Below, in pieces: positions 9,107-20,102 of a DNA stretch of 64,000 nt (position 1 is its first letter; each line of letters opens with the position of its first letter). The DNA is from Rossellomorea aquimaris (GTDB lineage Bacteria; Bacillota; Bacilli; Bacillales; Bacillaceae_B): NCBI RefSeq assembly GCF_035590735.1, contig NZ_CP141595.1, forward strand, positions 3,381,001-3,445,000, given 5' to 3'. Below the pieces are notes generated by a model. The model saw only the letters and a program-made list of their open reading frames with translations. It searched no databases and was not told the DNA's origin. A program made the translations under genes and the position numbers.

Positions 9107-9409
9107 CTACCTCTCCCTAACAGGCACAAAAGAACCATAAACACCAATAAACGTCATTTCCTTCCCCATAAATCGTGTTGTATGAACACTAAAGAAAACA
9201 TAATCATGATACTCTGAATTACTTTTTATCATTTTCTCCCCTAACGCCTTCAACGTTTTATTCTCTAAAGGTTGGTTCGCACCAACTCTTTCACTGACAA
9301 CACCTAACAGCCACTCTGGGTACATATCCTCTGTAGGCTTTGTCACATACATGCTGCTCAATAATACCACCATCACGGCAACACTAACGATGATCCACTT
9401 CTTCATCAC
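9107..9409 (-). CDS. DUF4359 family exported/membrane protein
   Basis: 100 residues. An N-terminal hydrophobic segment (residues 4-20, IIVSVAVMVVLLSSMYVT) serves as signal peptide or membrane anchor and is followed by TKPTEDMYPEWL. The C-terminal part contains YHDYVFFSVHTT and MTFIGVYGSFVPV, the conserved pattern of DUF4359 proteins, whose function is not known. The ATG at 9409 has a GGGGGG ribosome site seven bases upstream. It is a single gene, separated by 142 bases from the RND exporter on the same strand. Confidence 0.7.
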   Translation of the reverse strand: MMKKWIIVSVAVMVVLLSSMYVTKPTEDMYPEWLLGVVSERVGANQPLENKTLKALGEKMIKSNSEYHDYVFFSVHTTRFMGKEMTFIGVYGSFVPVRER

Positions 9410-9551
9410 GATCCCCCCTATAGGAACAGGCAGAATGCTCGTCCTGCCTGTTAGTTAATACATATATGTTAGAAGAACACTGGAGATGTATTCAATCAAG
9501 CCAACATCACCCTCTAAAATGAAACATACTGGCACTTTATCTAATTCATGT

Positions 9552-12500
9552 TTAAGATAACCTTCTCCATTTCCCTACTGCACTGTACAGAACGGGTATG
9601 AAGACAAGGGTGAGCAGTGTGCTGGTGGTCAGTCCGCCAATGACTGTGATGGCGAGCCCTTTTGATATCACACCTGAAGAGGATGTGGATAAAGCCAGTG
9701 GGACGAGTGCCAGGATCGTAGCAAGAGCCGTCATCAGAATGGGACGGAAGCGAGTGGTACAGGCTTCAATCACTGCATGCTCTAAGGTCATTCCGCTGAT
9801 GCGATTGGCTTCTACGCGGTCCAGCATGACCACCGCATTGGTGACGACGATCCCGATTAGCATCAGCATCCCGATCATTCCGCTCATGGATAGGGTTTCA
9901 CCTGTGATCAGGAGGGCTCCCAGAGAGCCGATTGGGACAAATATCAATGAAGAAAGGATCACAAATGGAGTGATGACTCCCCCGTATGTGATGGTGAGCG
10001 TTAAGAACACCAGTCCTATGGCAATCATCATGGCCTGACCAAGGTCACGGAATCCTTCTGTCATCATGTCTTGTCCGCCACCGACTTCCCATTCCACTTC
10101 TTCTGAGATGGGTAGTGAGGCCACATCTTTTTCTACTTGTTCCGTGACGGCTCCAACTTCCTCACTGGCACTTTCTGCTGATAATGTGTAGGCAAGTTTG
10201 CCGTCTTTATGCTGAATACTTGCTGGAATGAACTGTTCCTCGATCGTTGCGAGTTCGATTAAAGGTTTTGGCCCCTGTGGTGTGAGGATCTCCGTATTTT
10301 CCAGTTCTTCTTTGTCACGGATGAGCTCGTTGTATGTTACCACTACCTCAAGCTCTTTGCTGTCAACCTCCATGACACCCGCTGACAGTTCATTCATTTT
10401 TTCCTTTAGCTGCTGGTGGATACTATATTGATTGACGCCTAGTTCAACGGCTTCATCTGTTAATTCCAATTTGTATTTCGTTTGAAGCTTTTGTGCTGAG
10501 CTGGACACATCCGTTAATTGGTCATGTTCTCGTAGTGCACCTTCCACTTGATCGGCAGCATCGAGGAGAGCCTCTACATTCTCACCGTAGAGGGTGATAT
10601 CAATCGTCTTTCCAGATGGAGGTCCTTCCTGCTGTACCTCCTGCATTCGAACGGTGCTGTCTTGGTATGATGCTGAGACCAGTTCTGTTATTTCTTCTTC
10701 CAGGGCTTTTCGTTCTGATGTCACGGTGTACCCATCTTTTAATTGAATAAAGAAGGTGGCTTTATAATCAGCCGATGCTTTTTGATTTAATTGATTCGTG
10801 TTATTGACGGATCCTACAGAGCCTTGAACGTACTCTACGGACGCTTCTTTCATTAGCGTGTCTTCTATTTCTCTTGCAAGCCTATCGGTTTCCTCAAGTG
10901 TTGCGGACACTGGAAGTTCAATGTCTGCCTCTACTGCACTTGCCGGGCCACTTGGCAGAAAGGACTTGCCGATGAAAGGGACCATGAAGAGGGCTCCGGC
11001 CAATAATACAACAGCACTTACCATGACCATCTTTTTATGGTTCAGTGAACCTTTTAATAACCGGTTGTATGCTTTTTGAATCCAACCCTGTTTCTGCTCA
11101 TGTCGTCCTTCTTTTAAAAGGGCCAAAGCCAATACCGGGATGAGGATGAATGCCACAAGCAGGGAAAGAACAATGGATGTCACCACAGCAATCGAGAACG
11201 GTTTAAAGAACTCTCCTACAATTCCCCCTACAAAAGCCAAGGGCAGAAACACAACTACGGTGGCCACCGTAGACGACGTAACCGCTCCGATGACTTCTTT
11301 AGTAGCGTTCAGAATGAGCTCCCGTTTTGACAGCTCTTTTTTCTTATGCATCCATTGGAACATGTTCTCGATGACGACAATACTATCGTCGACAATCCGG
11401 CCGATGGCCACTGCCATCCCGCCAAGAGTCATGATGTTTAAGGAGTATCCCAAATAATCAAGAACGGCAATGGTCCCTAAGATCGAAATCGGTAATGATA
11501 ATATGGCAATGAACGTGGCCCGAAAATTTCTTAAAAACAACAGGATGATCATGATTGTAAATAAGGCACCTAATCCGCCTTCCTTTAATAGGGAGTTGAC
11601 GGATTTCTCTACCTCTTTCCCTTGATCAGTGATGGCATATACTTCATAGTCATATGAATCATTGAAGTCTTCCACCTCTTCTTTTAAAAGCTCAACCACC
11701 TCTGCCGTATTCGCATCCTGTGTTTTCGTTACATTTAACAAAAGTGCCGGTTTTCCATTATAGCGGGTGATGCTGTTCTGTTCGTCAACTTCTTTGATTT
11801 CAGCCACATCACTTAAGGAAATGAACGTTGACTGCTGAGGCTGGGAGGGAGTTGAAGCCTTTCCATTGGGCTGGTTCCCTTGTTGAGGGACAGGGATTTG
11901 GATCTTCTTCATCTCTTCAACGCTGGAAATGTCCTCTTCTATACTAACCGGGATCTGCCCTTCTTCATCCAGACTTCCAAGCGGCATCACGTAATTTTTC
12001 TCGTTCAACACATTGATGATGCTTGTCACGGTTACCCCTTTCTCAGCTGCTTTTTCTTCGTCTACTTCTACGACCAGCTTGGTTGTGGATGTTCCTGAGA
12101 CTGTTACGTCACTCACACCTGCAATGGTTTGAAGCTGTGGTGCAAGACTATCCGTAACATCATCTTGTAACGCTGTTAATTCATCATCTGCAAAGGCAAT
12201 CTGATAGATAGGCTTTGCACTGGCTGATAACCGTTTATACGTAAGAGTGGCATCTTCAGGCAGCGAAAGCTTACTGATGGCTGATTGAATGTCACGTTCC
12301 CGTTCATCCATGTCTTCATCAAAGTCATAGCTTACTTGAATCATGGCACTGTTTGCCCCTGTTGTACTCGTTAATTCTTCATATGGGGCCAGTTGTTCAA
12401 CCGCTTCCTCGATTGACAGTGTGATATCCTGCTCCACTTCTTCCGAGGAATGGTTCGGATAACCCACCTGTATCATAAGGGTTGGAACCTCCACGTCAGG

Positions 12501-12623
12501 GTAGGTTTCCAACTTAATCGTATTTGTTGATAGTAAACCAGCTGCTACCACCAGGATCGTTAACACAAGGATGGCAACACTATTTTTCAAGCTGAAATCA
12601 ATCCATTTTTTCATCTTCCGCAT
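9552..12623 (-). CDS. RND-family efflux transporter (SwrC/YerP-like)
   Basis: 1023 residues, the usual size of AcrB/SwrC-type exporters. A transmembrane helix lies at residues 13-33. The first large periplasm-facing loop follows (about 35-330) with the porter-domain motif TYPDVEVPTLMIQVGYP. Then come six helices including GGMAVAIGRIVDDSIVVIEN (helix 4, with the proton-relay aspartates), a second loop (about 560-830), and six more helices. Like SwrC of B. subtilis, which confers surfactin self-resistance, no membrane-fusion partner is encoded beside it. Substrate is unknown. A terminator at 12688-12720 separates it from the two-component system upstream, so co-transcription is doubtful although that system may regulate it. 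The start is Met1 (AAAGGGGAC close upstream) or Met4. Confidence 0.9.
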   Translation of the reverse strand: MRKMKKWIDFSLKNSVAILVLTILVVAAGLLSTNTIKLETYPDVEVPTLMIQVGYPNHSSEEVEQDITLSIEEAVEQLAPYEELTSTTGANSAMIQVSYDFDEDMDERERDIQSAISKLSLPEDATLTYKRLSASAKPIYQIAFADDELTALQDDVTDSLAPQLQTIAGVSDVTVSGTSTTKLVVEVDEEKAAEKGVTVTSIINVLNEKNYVMPLGSLDEEGQIPVSIEEDISSVEEMKKIQIPVPQQGNQPNGKASTPSQPQQSTFISLSDVAEIKEVDEQNSITRYNGKPALLLNVTKTQDANTAEVVELLKEEVEDFNDSYDYEVYAITDQGKEVEKSVNSLLKEGGLGALFTIMIILLFLRNFRATFIAILSLPISILGTIAVLDYLGYSLNIMTLGGMAVAIGRIVDDSIVVIENMFQWMHKKKELSKRELILNATKEVIGAVTSSTVATVVVFLPLAFVGGIVGEFFKPFSIAVVTSIVLSLLVAFILIPVLALALLKEGRHEQKQGWIQKAYNRLLKGSLNHKKMVMVSAVVLLAGALFMVPFIGKSFLPSGPASAVEADIELPVSATLEETDRLAREIEDTLMKEASVEYVQGSVGSVNNTNQLNQKASADYKATFFIQLKDGYTVTSERKALEEEITELVSASYQDSTVRMQEVQQEGPPSGKTIDITLYGENVEALLDAADQVEGALREHDQLTDVSSSAQKLQTKYKLELTDEAVELGVNQYSIHQQLKEKMNELSAGVMEVDSKELEVVVTYNELIRDKEELENTEILTPQGPKPLIELATIEEQFIPASIQHKDGKLAYTLSAESASEEVGAVTEQVEKDVASLPISEEVEWEVGGGQDMMTEGFRDLGQAMMIAIGLVFLTLTITYGGVITPFVILSSLIFVPIGSLGALLITGETLSMSGMIGMLMLIGIVVTNAVVMLDRVEANRISGMTLEHAVIEACTTRFRPILMTALATILALVPLALSTSSSGVISKGLAITVIGGLTTSTLLTLVFIPVLYSAVGKWRRLS

Positions 12624-12687
12624 GTCCCCTTTCGATTATGATTTCACTATAAAAGAGAAATGTGCCCTGAATATGACCAAGAAACAT

Positions 12688-12720
12688 AAAAAAAAGGCAG
12701 ACTCTATAGAAGAGTTTGCC
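12688..12720 (-). terminator. Rho-independent terminator after the histidine kinase gene
   Basis: On the minus strand GGCAAACTCT pairs with AGAGTCTGCC and is followed by eight T. It begins at the kinase stop codon, ending the two-component transcript upstream of the RND gene. Confidence 0.85.
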
Positions 12721-12721
12721 G

Positions 12722-14071
12722 TTATTTCGGGAGAACGATATGAATAGAAGTTCCTGCTCCAACTTCACTTTCAATGGAGATTTCACCTTCATGAAGGTCA
12801 ATGATTTTCTTGACAATGGCCAGCCCTAATCCACTGCCCTGTCCTGAAGGGACCCTTGCTTTGTCCACCTTGTAAAACCGGTCAAAAATAGACGGAAGAT
12901 CCTTTTCAGGAATCCCCATCCCCGTGTCCGAAAAAACAACGTGGATTTTGTTTTGCATCTCCCTTACCACTACTTTAATTTCGCCACAGAGATTGGAATA
13001 TTTGATACTGTTGGTTAGTAAATTATGCCATACCTGCTCTAATTGCAATCGGTCTGCTGTGATCTCTGCTTTTTCAACCTTCTCTAAATCCAACTCAAGT
13101 TTTTTTTCAAGCCATTGGGGCTGATGGCTTAAAAAAACGTGCCTGATTTGTTGATCGAGGCGAAAGGTTTCTTTCTCCAGTAATGAATCCTTATTTTCCA
13201 ACACGGACAGTTTTAATAAGTTCTCACTCAGCTTTGCAAGTCGTTCACTTTCTTTTTGAATAATAGTTAAGTAATGATCCCGCTGTTCTTTTGAAAACTC
13301 ATTTTCCTTTATCGCAACAGCAAATCCCCTGATTGATGTCAAAGGTGATTGTAAGTCATGTGAAACATTGGATATAAATTCTTTTCGCATCGTTTCCAGT
13401 TTCATCAGTTCCGTAGTCATTTTGTTAAAGCTTCTGACCAATTCGCCGATTTCATCTTTTTGCTTAATGGAATTAATTTGCTTGAAGTCACCTTTTGCGA
13501 TTTTGGTTGTCAACGCGGTCAGCTTTTTGATTGGATTGACTAATTGGTAAGCTGCCAGTAAATAAAGTAAGCTGCCAATCATCAACACATACAGTAATAC
13601 GGTAATCAGAGCCTCTTTAATAACATCAATGCGATCCATGATTCTTGGCTTGAGAAAGAGCGCATATCTCGTTCCCTCCACTTGAAATGGCAAACCGATT
13701 GTCACTTTCTTTAACAACCTTTTTTCCGTGGATTTCACCCGATACACTCCTCCATTCAGCACTTTCCGGACGTCAGAAGAGGCTGCCAATGGTTCATCCG
13801 TATGTTTTCCAAACACCTTCACTTCTCCATCTTCTGAATAGAGGGCTATCGTCATGGCTGGTATACCCGCTAAATAGCTTTCAAGGTTCTCTTGTCCCGT
13901 CGTTTTCTGTAACTGAATGATCCCCTTTCCAGCCTGGATCATTTCTTCCTCCAACTCATTTAACACACGTTCTTGATAATAGCTGAAAGTGATAAAAAAA
14001 GCGGCTGTCAAACTTATTCCTACAACCAAAATGAATGTGACTACAACGCGAACATATAACGTGTTAAACAT
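12722..14071 (-). CDS. HAMP-containing sensor histidine kinase
   Basis: 449 residues. TM1 (about 8-30), an extracytoplasmic sensor region (about 31-155), TM2 (about 160-182) and HAMP (about 183-235, ending in DEIGELVRSFNKMT). HisKA follows with the phospho-acceptor His in NVSHDLQSPLTSIRG, then HATPase with N box (HNLLTNSIKYS), G1 (FSDTGMGIP), F box (FDRFYKVD) and G2 (GSGLGLAIV). It overlaps the response regulator gene by eight bases, so they are translationally coupled. The signal is unknown; the downstream RND exporter hints at an envelope-stress or antimicrobial response. Confidence 0.92.
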   Translation of the reverse strand: MFNTLYVRVVVTFILVVGISLTAAFFITFSYYQERVLNELEEEMIQAGKGIIQLQKTTGQENLESYLAGIPAMTIALYSEDGEVKVFGKHTDEPLAASSDVRKVLNGGVYRVKSTEKRLLKKVTIGLPFQVEGTRYALFLKPRIMDRIDVIKEALITVLLYVLMIGSLLYLLAAYQLVNPIKKLTALTTKIAKGDFKQINSIKQKDEIGELVRSFNKMTTELMKLETMRKEFISNVSHDLQSPLTSIRGFAVAIKENEFSKEQRDHYLTIIQKESERLAKLSENLLKLSVLENKDSLLEKETFRLDQQIRHVFLSHQPQWLEKKLELDLEKVEKAEITADRLQLEQVWHNLLTNSIKYSNLCGEIKVVVREMQNKIHVVFSDTGMGIPEKDLPSIFDRFYKVDKARVPSGQGSGLGLAIVKKIIDLHEGEISIESEVGAGTSIHIVLPK

Positions 14072-14741
14072 CCTTCAATACCTCTAAACGATAGCCCAGT
14101 CCCCTGATTGTCACGATATTAAAAGCCGTTTGTTGATTTAATTTTTTTCTTATTTTCTTAATATGCGAATCGACGGTTCGATCAAAGCCTTCAAAATCAC
14201 TTCCCCAAACTTCTTCTATTAACTGGTCTCTTGAGAACACTTGACCAGGATGACTGGCAAGTTTGTACAGGAGTTGAAACTCTTTTAAAGGAAAAAGAAC
14301 AGGCTCATGATTAACCGTCACTTCCATCCTGTTCGCATCGATGATGACATTTCCAATGGTTACTCTATCTGCCGTATTTATTTTGTATCTCCTCAACAGC
14401 GCTTTAATCCGCATCATTAACTCATGTGCATCAAATGGCTTGACAATATAATCATCCGTCCCTTGCTGAAAGCCTTTTACTTTATCTTCGCTCTCACCCT
14501 TAGCCGTAACCATTAAAATCGGCAGGTCATATAACTCCCTTATTTCCTTACAAAGCTCCCAGCCATTTTTATTTGGCATCATCACATCAATGATACATAA
14601 ATGAACGGTACGCTCAGATAAAAGATTCGCAGCCTCTACACCATCGTTTGCTTCTACAACTGTATATCCCTCTTTTTTCAAATAGATTCCGATCAGTTCC
14701 CTGATGAAATGATCATCATCTGCTACTAAAATGGTGGCCAA
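14064..14741 (-). CDS. OmpR/PhoB-family response regulator
   Basis: 225 residues. The receiver domain has acidic pair DD (residues 8-9), phospho-acceptor Asp in IIDVMMP (about 52), TA near 79 and K in VKPF (about 101). The C-terminal winged helix (about 130-222) ends with RTVDSHIKKIRKKL and IRGLGYRLE. It is the first gene of a two-gene operon with the kinase at 12722-14071. Targets are unknown. Confidence 0.93.
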   Translation of the reverse strand: MATILVADDDHFIRELIGIYLKKEGYTVVEANDGVEAANLLSERTVHLCIIDVMMPNKNGWELCKEIRELYDLPILMVTAKGESEDKVKGFQQGTDDYIVKPFDAHELMMRIKALLRRYKINTADRVTIGNVIIDANRMEVTVNHEPVLFPLKEFQLLYKLASHPGQVFSRDQLIEEVWGSDFEGFDRTVDSHIKKIRKKLNQQTAFNIVTIRGLGYRLEVLKDV

Positions 14742-15375
14742 GATAACACCTCATTCTGAAAAGTATCTTTATGTACAACCAGGAGTAAGAAATTTTATAT
14801 CGATTGTCACCATTATAGTATAGGTGATGAAATAAAAATAATATCACTGCATATTCTTCATTTGCTTTATTGCGCACTCAACACAATGTCTGATTCATCT
14901 GCATGAGGAACGTTTTCCTGAATACAATAGAAGTTTTTATTATTTTTATGGTACATCGGAAATGTGACGTGAGTATGACCCACTAGATCTAAATGTAGTT
15001 GTTTCATTGCGCAGGAAGATCTACAATGTCTGCTCAAAATCGTGTATCGAGGGTTTGACCCCAAAATCTTCAAATGATGAACTGCCACTGATATTTAATC
15101 GTCAGTATTGTCTGGTCGAATGTAAATGTATGAAACAGTCCAGTAATCATTCTGAGCGTAAATTTCTCCAGGCGTTTTCGTATGTATCATTAAAATCCCC
15201 TCCTCAAAAAGATTATTAATGCAATACCAGTTTTTCATTCGATCTGCATTATTATAGATTCCTGAGTTGTTCATCTTTTTGCATCAAATCTAATAGATGA
15301 AGATCTATTTGGTTGCGAACCTGATTACAATTAATGCCACGTACCAAGGGTCTAACTTCATTATCCAAAAGAAAA
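14742..15375. other. Non-coding stretch with decayed repeat fragments
   Basis: No gene with a ribosome site. It holds the two-component promoter at its left end and two degenerate GGTCTGACC-type fragments (AGGGTTTGACCCC near 15051 and AGGGTCTAAC near 15347). Short open frames on both strands are probably chance. Confidence 0.45.
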
Positions 15376-15407
15376 AGCCCCTTCCGCACAAACACACGAA
15401 AGGAGCT
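15376..15407 (-). terminator. Terminator of the rbs operon
   Basis: On the minus strand AGCTCCTTTCG pairs with CGGAAGGGGCT and runs into TTTTTC. It lies 12 bases past the rbsB stop. Confidence 0.8.
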
Positions 15408-15418
15408 TCCCACCTAGT

Positions 15419-16357
15419 CTATTCTTCTGTTGCCTCTATATTCTCCTCCGTTACCAACTTCAACGGAACCGGAATCTTCTTGTCTACTTTCTTCCCTGAC
15501 AACACATCAGCCCCAGCCTGAACGGCCAACTGACCGATCTTCTCAGGCTGCTGAGCGACAGTCGCAGACAGATTACCATTACGAATGCTAGTCATTGCAT
15601 CTTCATTTCCATCAAATCCAACGACTAAAACGTCACGACCAGAACTCTGGATCGCCTGCAGTGCACCCAACGCCATTTCGTCATTATGAGCGAAAACGGC
15701 TTTGATATCTGGATTCCCCTGGATCAGGTTCTCCATCGTATTCAAGCCTTCGGTACGATCAAAGTTTGCCGTCTGCTTGGCTACGACATCTAGCTTTTCA
15801 TCAGCGATGTTGTGGAACCCGGCTCCCCGCTCTCGTGTGGCCGATGCTCCAGGGACACCTTCAAGTTCTGCAACCTTTGCTCCTTCTCCAAGCTGTTCGA
15901 CCAGATATTCTCCGGCCATTTCGCCGCCTTTTTCGTTATCCGAGCTGACGAGTGTGGCGACGTCTCCTTTTTCAGCTGAGCGGTCGAGTGTGACAACCGG
16001 AATACCAAGGCTGTTGGCGGACTGGACGGCAGTAGAGATGGCCGCTGAGTCCGTCGGGTTGATGAGTAAGACGTTGACGCCCTGCTGGATGAGGTCTTCT
16101 ACGTCATTGATTTGCTTGGCGGCGTCATTCTGTGCATCAACGACGACGACTTCCATGCCTTGTTTCTTCGCTTCGTCTTCTACCCCGTTTTTCATGGAGA
16201 CGAAGAATGGGTTATTAAGTGTTGAAACGGATAGTCCGATTTTAATGTCTTCTGGGTTTGAGCCTTTATTTGGCTTGGCCCATTCCGGCGGCTGCAGGGA
16301 GCAGGCACCGAGGAATAGGAGTGACAAACTGATTAGTAGTAACCATGCTTTTTTCAT
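15419..16357 (-). CDS. rbsB: Ribose ABC transporter substrate-binding lipoprotein RbsB
   Basis: Binds ribose outside the membrane and delivers it to RbsC. I place the start at the ATG at 16357, with GGAGGG at the right distance, not at the longer frame start at 16417, which lies inside rbsC. The product is 312 residues with a lipoprotein signal peptide and lipobox LGACS (Cys about 20). A type I periplasmic-binding fold follows: IGLSVSTLNNPFF, then DAQND and VGFDGNEDAM near the hinge and ligand site. It is the last gene of rbsRKDACB and is followed by a terminator. Confidence 0.93.
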   Translation of the reverse strand: MKKAWLLLISLSLLFLGACSLQPPEWAKPNKGSNPEDIKIGLSVSTLNNPFFVSMKNGVEDEAKKQGMEVVVVDAQNDAAKQINDVEDLIQQGVNVLLINPTDSAAISTAVQSANSLGIPVVTLDRSAEKGDVATLVSSDNEKGGEMAGEYLVEQLGEGAKVAELEGVPGASATRERGAGFHNIADEKLDVVAKQTANFDRTEGLNTMENLIQGNPDIKAVFAHNDEMALGALQAIQSSGRDVLVVGFDGNEDAMTSIRNGNLSATVAQQPEKIGQLAVQAGADVLSGKKVDKKIPVPLKLVTEENIEATEE

Positions 16358-16367
16358 AGTATCCCTC

Positions 16368-17321
16368 CTACGCTGCTTTCTTTCGGTCGATGAGAACCGC
16401 GATGATGATGACGACACCCTTTACCACCATTTGGAAGAAGGATGACACGCCGAGCAGGTTCAGACCGTTGTTTAACGTTCCGATGATAAGTGCACCGATC
16501 AATGTTCCGACGATCAGTCCGCGTCCGCCTGACAGGCTTGTCCCCCCTAGTACGACGGCTGCGATGGCATCGAGTTCATACGATGTACCCGCTGTCGGCT
16601 GAGCCGAGTTCAGGCGTGACGTGAGGATGGCTCCTGCGAGTGCGGCCAGTAAGCCGGCCAGGGAGTAGATCATCACTTTGATGCGCGGTACTTTGATACC
16701 TGAGATGAGGGCTGCTTTTTCATTCCCGCCGATGGCATATGTTTTTCGGCCGAACGGGGTTTTATGCAGGATCACCCAAAGGATGGCGAACGTCAGGATC
16801 ATCGTGACGGCCGGGACAGGGATTCCTAGGAAATATCCTCTTCCAAACAGTTGGAAGGCATAGCTGTCGCCAAGTCCCGTGATTGGGTTTCCGTCTGTGT
16901 ACACTAAAGTCAAACCGCGGAACATCGTCATTGTTGCAAGTGTCGCGATGAATGGCGCCATTTTACCTTTTGTGATCAATAGTCCGTTGACCATTCCCAT
17001 CAGAGCACCAAGCAAGCATCCGATCAGGATAGCAAGGATCGGGTCGATTCCCGATACCATCATCCCTGCCATCAGGGCACTGGATAAGGCGAGGGTCGAT
17101 CCGACGGATAAGTCAATTCCCCCGGTCAAAATGACGAAGGTCATCCCGTAGGCAATCAGGGCGTTGATCGCGACCTGTCGTAATAGATTCAATAAGTTCA
17201 AAGGTTCTAGAAAACTAGGGTTGATGATGGATACGGTCGCAATCAGCACAAACAGTCCGAGGAGCGGACCGAGCTTTTGCATCAGATTGCCGACGTGATT
17301 CGTTTTGAGTGCGTTATTCAT
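16368..17321 (-). CDS. rbsC: Ribose ABC transporter permease RbsC
   Basis: 317 residues with about ten hydrophobic segments. The BPD_transp_2 loop [25 protein letters not shown] region (about 205-230) and the downstream [19 protein letters not shown] motif are characteristic of ribose/xylose-type permeases. It forms the membrane channel with RbsA as ATPase. The start overlaps the rbsA stop by eight bases, and rbsB starts ten bases after its stop. Confidence 0.95.
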   Translation of the reverse strand: MNNALKTNHVGNLMQKLGPLLGLFVLIATVSIINPSFLEPLNLLNLLRQVAINALIAYGMTFVILTGGIDLSVGSTLALSSALMAGMMVSGIDPILAILIGCLLGALMGMVNGLLITKGKMAPFIATLATMTMFRGLTLVYTDGNPITGLGDSYAFQLFGRGYFLGIPVPAVTMILTFAILWVILHKTPFGRKTYAIGGNEKAALISGIKVPRIKVMIYSLAGLLAALAGAILTSRLNSAQPTAGTSYELDAIAAVVLGGTSLSGGRGLIVGTLIGALIIGTLNNGLNLLGVSSFFQMVVKGVVIIIAVLIDRKKAA

Positions 17322-18804
17322 GTGCGTGACCTCCTGTCGCCAATGTCATGATTTTTTCCTGTGTTGCGCCTTCCTTAGAAAGCTCTCCTGCGATGGTCCC
17401 TTCATGGACGACGAGGATGCGGTCGCTCATTCCGAGTACTTCTGGCAGCTCGGATGATACCATCACGATCGCGACGCCGCGGTCGGTGAGCTCGTTCATC
17501 AGTTGATAGATTTCCCGTTTCGCCCCGACATCGACTCCGCGGGTCGGTTCATCGAGGATGAGCACTTTCGGACCGATTCCGATCCATTTGGCGATGACCA
17601 CCTTCTGTTGATTCCCGCCGGACAGGTTCTTTGCGTGAGTCCGGGCTGATTCGGTCTTGATCGTCAGCCGCTTGATGAGCATCTCCACAAAGTCCTGTTC
17701 GCTTTTATCATTGATCAAGCCTTTCTTCGTAAAGCTATAGAGGCTTGGTAGAGCGATATTATCCTTCAGCGAAAAGTCGAGGACGAGTCCTTCGTCCTTC
17801 CGATCCTCGGTGATGAATCCAAGACCGAGTTTCACCGCTTGATCTGGTGTTTTAATGCTGACCGGTTTCCCGTTCACGAGGATCTCTCCTTCATAACGTC
17901 CATCTAGTCCAAAAATGGTGCGCATGATTTCCGTTCGGCCTGCCCCCATTAATCCTGACATGCCGACGATCTCTCCTGAGCGTACCTCAAAGCTTACTTT
18001 TTCAAAGAGTCCTTTTTTCGTCAGGTTCCGTACTTCAAGCATTGTTTCACCTGGTTTTGGATCTCGTGCCGGAAAGCGGTCCGTCAATTCACGTCCGACC
18101 ATTTTCTTCACGACCTCATCGAAGTTCGTCTCGGGGATCGACGTCGTATCCACCGTGCGTCCGTCCCGCATGACTGTGATGGTGTCACAAATCGTGAAGA
18201 TTTCTTCCATCCGGTGGGAGATGTACACAATCGACACGCCGGCTTTTTTTAGCGCACGGATAACAGTGAAGAGCGTATCGATTTCCCGGTCCGTCAATGC
18301 CGCCGTCGGCTCGTCCATGATGATGACTTTTGCATCCGTCATGAGGGCTTTGGCGATTTCGATCATCTGCTGCTGCCCGACCGAGCACTGTCCCGCTTCT
18401 TTTGTGAGGGGGATGGAAATGTTTAGTTTCTTAAACTGCTCATTCGCAACCGCTTTCATTTTTCTCGTATTGATAAGACCGAATTGTGTAACCGGTTCCT
18501 TATTGATGAAAAGATTCTCAAGGACGGTCATTTCCGGCCAGACGTTCAGCTCTTGATGAATGAAGGCAACGCCGAATTCCTCTGCCTGCTTAGGATTATC
18601 AAACGTCATGTCCTTCCCGTCAATGGTGATCGTTCCCTGATCCTTCTTGTGAAGGCCTGTCAGGATTTTCATAAGGGTCGACTTTCCGGCACCGTTTTCC
18701 CCCATCAGGGCATGGACTTCACCGTGCTGGATCTCGATGTCCACTCCTTCAAGGACCTGGTTCGAACCAAATGCTTTATGGATATTCTTCATGCTGATCT
18801 GCAT
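17314..18804 (-). CDS. rbsA: Ribose ABC transporter ATPase RbsA
   Basis: 496 residues with two tandem ABC domains, as in all RbsA/MglA proteins. Domain 1 has Walker [10 protein letters not shown] (about 34-42), signature SVGQQQM and Walker B VIIMDEPT. Domain 2 has a degenerate P-loop GLMGAGRTE (about 285), signature LSGGNQQKV and [11 protein letters not shown]. The two domains energise uptake through RbsC. ATG at 18804 with GGGGG about ten bases upstream. It follows rbsD with an 18-base gap. Confidence 0.96.
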   Translation of the reverse strand: MQISMKNIHKAFGSNQVLEGVDIEIQHGEVHALMGENGAGKSTLMKILTGLHKKDQGTITIDGKDMTFDNPKQAEEFGVAFIHQELNVWPEMTVLENLFINKEPVTQFGLINTRKMKAVANEQFKKLNISIPLTKEAGQCSVGQQQMIEIAKALMTDAKVIIMDEPTAALTDREIDTLFTVIRALKKAGVSIVYISHRMEEIFTICDTITVMRDGRTVDTTSIPETNFDEVVKKMVGRELTDRFPARDPKPGETMLEVRNLTKKGLFEKVSFEVRSGEIVGMSGLMGAGRTEIMRTIFGLDGRYEGEILVNGKPVSIKTPDQAVKLGLGFITEDRKDEGLVLDFSLKDNIALPSLYSFTKKGLINDKSEQDFVEMLIKRLTIKTESARTHAKNLSGGNQQKVVIAKWIGIGPKVLILDEPTRGVDVGAKREIYQLMNELTDRGVAIVMVSSELPEVLGMSDRILVVHEGTIAGELSKEGATQEKIMTLATGGHAHE

Positions 18805-18822
18805 GCTACTACCCCCTTTGTA

Positions 18823-19209
18823 TTAAAAAATGACTCCCGCGTGCAGGATGCAATTTGCATATGGTGTGACTTCCCCCGTGCGGATGACAGCCTTCGCTTT
18901 ATGAGTTTCTTTCTTGAACTCTTCGTGGGATACATACTGGATCCCGTCAAACCATGAGGTCATCTGCCCATGGACCCCTGCATTCGTTTCCACTTCTTCT
19001 GCAAGCGTGACGGTTTCAACGACCATTTCTTCCTTTAACAGTTTGACCACGTCAAGGAAGGATGGCTCTCCCGGTTTCAATGCCAGGTCGATTTTCACGA
19101 CGTCTGACGGAATCGGGAGACCAGCATCGGCCACGACGATCGTATCCGTGTGACCGAGATCGGCTAGTATTTTTGCAATGTGACTGTTCAAGATGCCATG
19201 TCGTTTCAT
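18823..19209 (-). CDS. rbsD: D-ribose pyranase RbsD
   Basis: 128 residues, close to the usual 131. Catalyses interconversion of pyran and furan forms of ribose so that RbsK can act. The N-terminus ([22 protein letters not shown], with the catalytic His20) and the C-terminal [15 protein letters not shown] are the conserved blocks. Its ATG overlaps the rbsK stop by four bases, indicating translational coupling. Confidence 0.95.
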   Translation of the reverse strand: MKRHGILNSHIAKILADLGHTDTIVVADAGLPIPSDVVKIDLALKPGEPSFLDVVKLLKEEMVVETVTLAEEVETNAGVHGQMTSWFDGIQYVSHEEFKKETHKAKAVIRTGEVTPYANCILHAGVIF

Positions 19210-20096
19210 TCTGCCAGCTTCCTTTCCACTTCGTCTCTTGTCGGCATTCCGCCCTGTGCCCCGAATCCGGTCACGGAAAGGGATGCAGCGCGGTTGGCGA
19301 ATCGGAGGCTTTCTTCCATTGATTGTCCTTCAGCAACGGCTGTTCCAAATGCGGCATTGAAGGTATCGCCGGCCCCTGTCGTATCGACGACTTCGACTTT
19401 GAAGGAAGGAACCAGGATTTCCGTTGTTCCATTATGGTAGCGAACTCCTGCTGCTCCTTCTGTGATGATGACCTTGTTAGGATATTGTTTCAGCGCTTCT
19501 GACGGCTTCATTCCGTTGAAGAGTACATCTGCTTCATGTTCATTTGGTGTCAGGTAGGTTGCACCATCGATGACTTTTTGTGGGATCTTCCTTGCCGGAG
19601 CCGGGTTTAGTAGCAGAGGTACTTCAATCTTGTTACACAGGTCTGCCACGTACTCAACTGTTTCTTCCGGGATTTCCTGCTGGATCATGATAAGATCGCA
19701 TGTTTTGAGAAAATCGGCTGTTTTCTCTACGTACTCAGGAGTCACAAGATCATTTGCCCCTTTTACAACGACAATGCTGTTGTCCCCTTCAGCGAGGATG
19801 ATATGGGCGGTTCCGGATTTCGCACCTGTAACCGGTTCCACATAGTCGGTATGAACACCGTTACTTTTAAAGTTCTCTAAAATCTCTTGGCCGTACGGAT
19901 CATCCCCTACGCATCCGATCATGTATACGTCAGCCCCAAGCCTTGCTGCTGCAACGGCCTGGTTGGCTCCTTTTCCGCCGGGTACCGTATCAAAGCTGTC
20001 GCCCAGTACAGTTTCCCCTGCACCGGGGCGTTTCGCTGATATCACTACCAGATCCATGGATGAACTGCCGATTACGGCAATTTTCGCTTTTTTCAT
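19206..20096 (-). CDS. rbsK: Ribokinase RbsK
   Basis: 296 residues, PfkB fold. Phosphorylates ribose to ribose-5-phosphate. Signature 1 ([15 protein letters not shown], about 42-56) and signature 2 ([14 protein letters not shown], about 240-253, with the catalytic Asp in GAGD) are intact. It is the second gene of the operon, six bases after the rbsR stop. Confidence 0.96.
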   Translation of the reverse strand: MKKAKIAVIGSSSMDLVVISAKRPGAGETVLGDSFDTVPGGKGANQAVAAARLGADVYMIGCVGDDPYGQEILENFKSNGVHTDYVEPVTGAKSGTAHIILAEGDNSIVVVKGANDLVTPEYVEKTADFLKTCDLIMIQQEIPEETVEYVADLCNKIEVPLLLNPAPARKIPQKVIDGATYLTPNEHEADVLFNGMKPSEALKQYPNKVIITEGAAGVRYHNGTTEILVPSFKVEVVDTTGAGDTFNAAFGTAVAEGQSMEESLRFANRAASLSVTGFGAQGGMPTRDEVERKLAE

Positions 20097-20102
20097 CTTC
20101 CT

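Noticed and set aside
9552..14741. RND exporter and two-component system as one operon
   Set aside because: A strong terminator (12688-12720) follows the kinase gene, so only a regulatory link, not co-transcription, can be proposed.
15419..16417. Extended N-terminus of RbsB from 16417
   Set aside because: The Ser/Arg-rich extension overlaps rbsC; the ATG at 16357 has a proper ribosome site and starts a normal lipoprotein signal.
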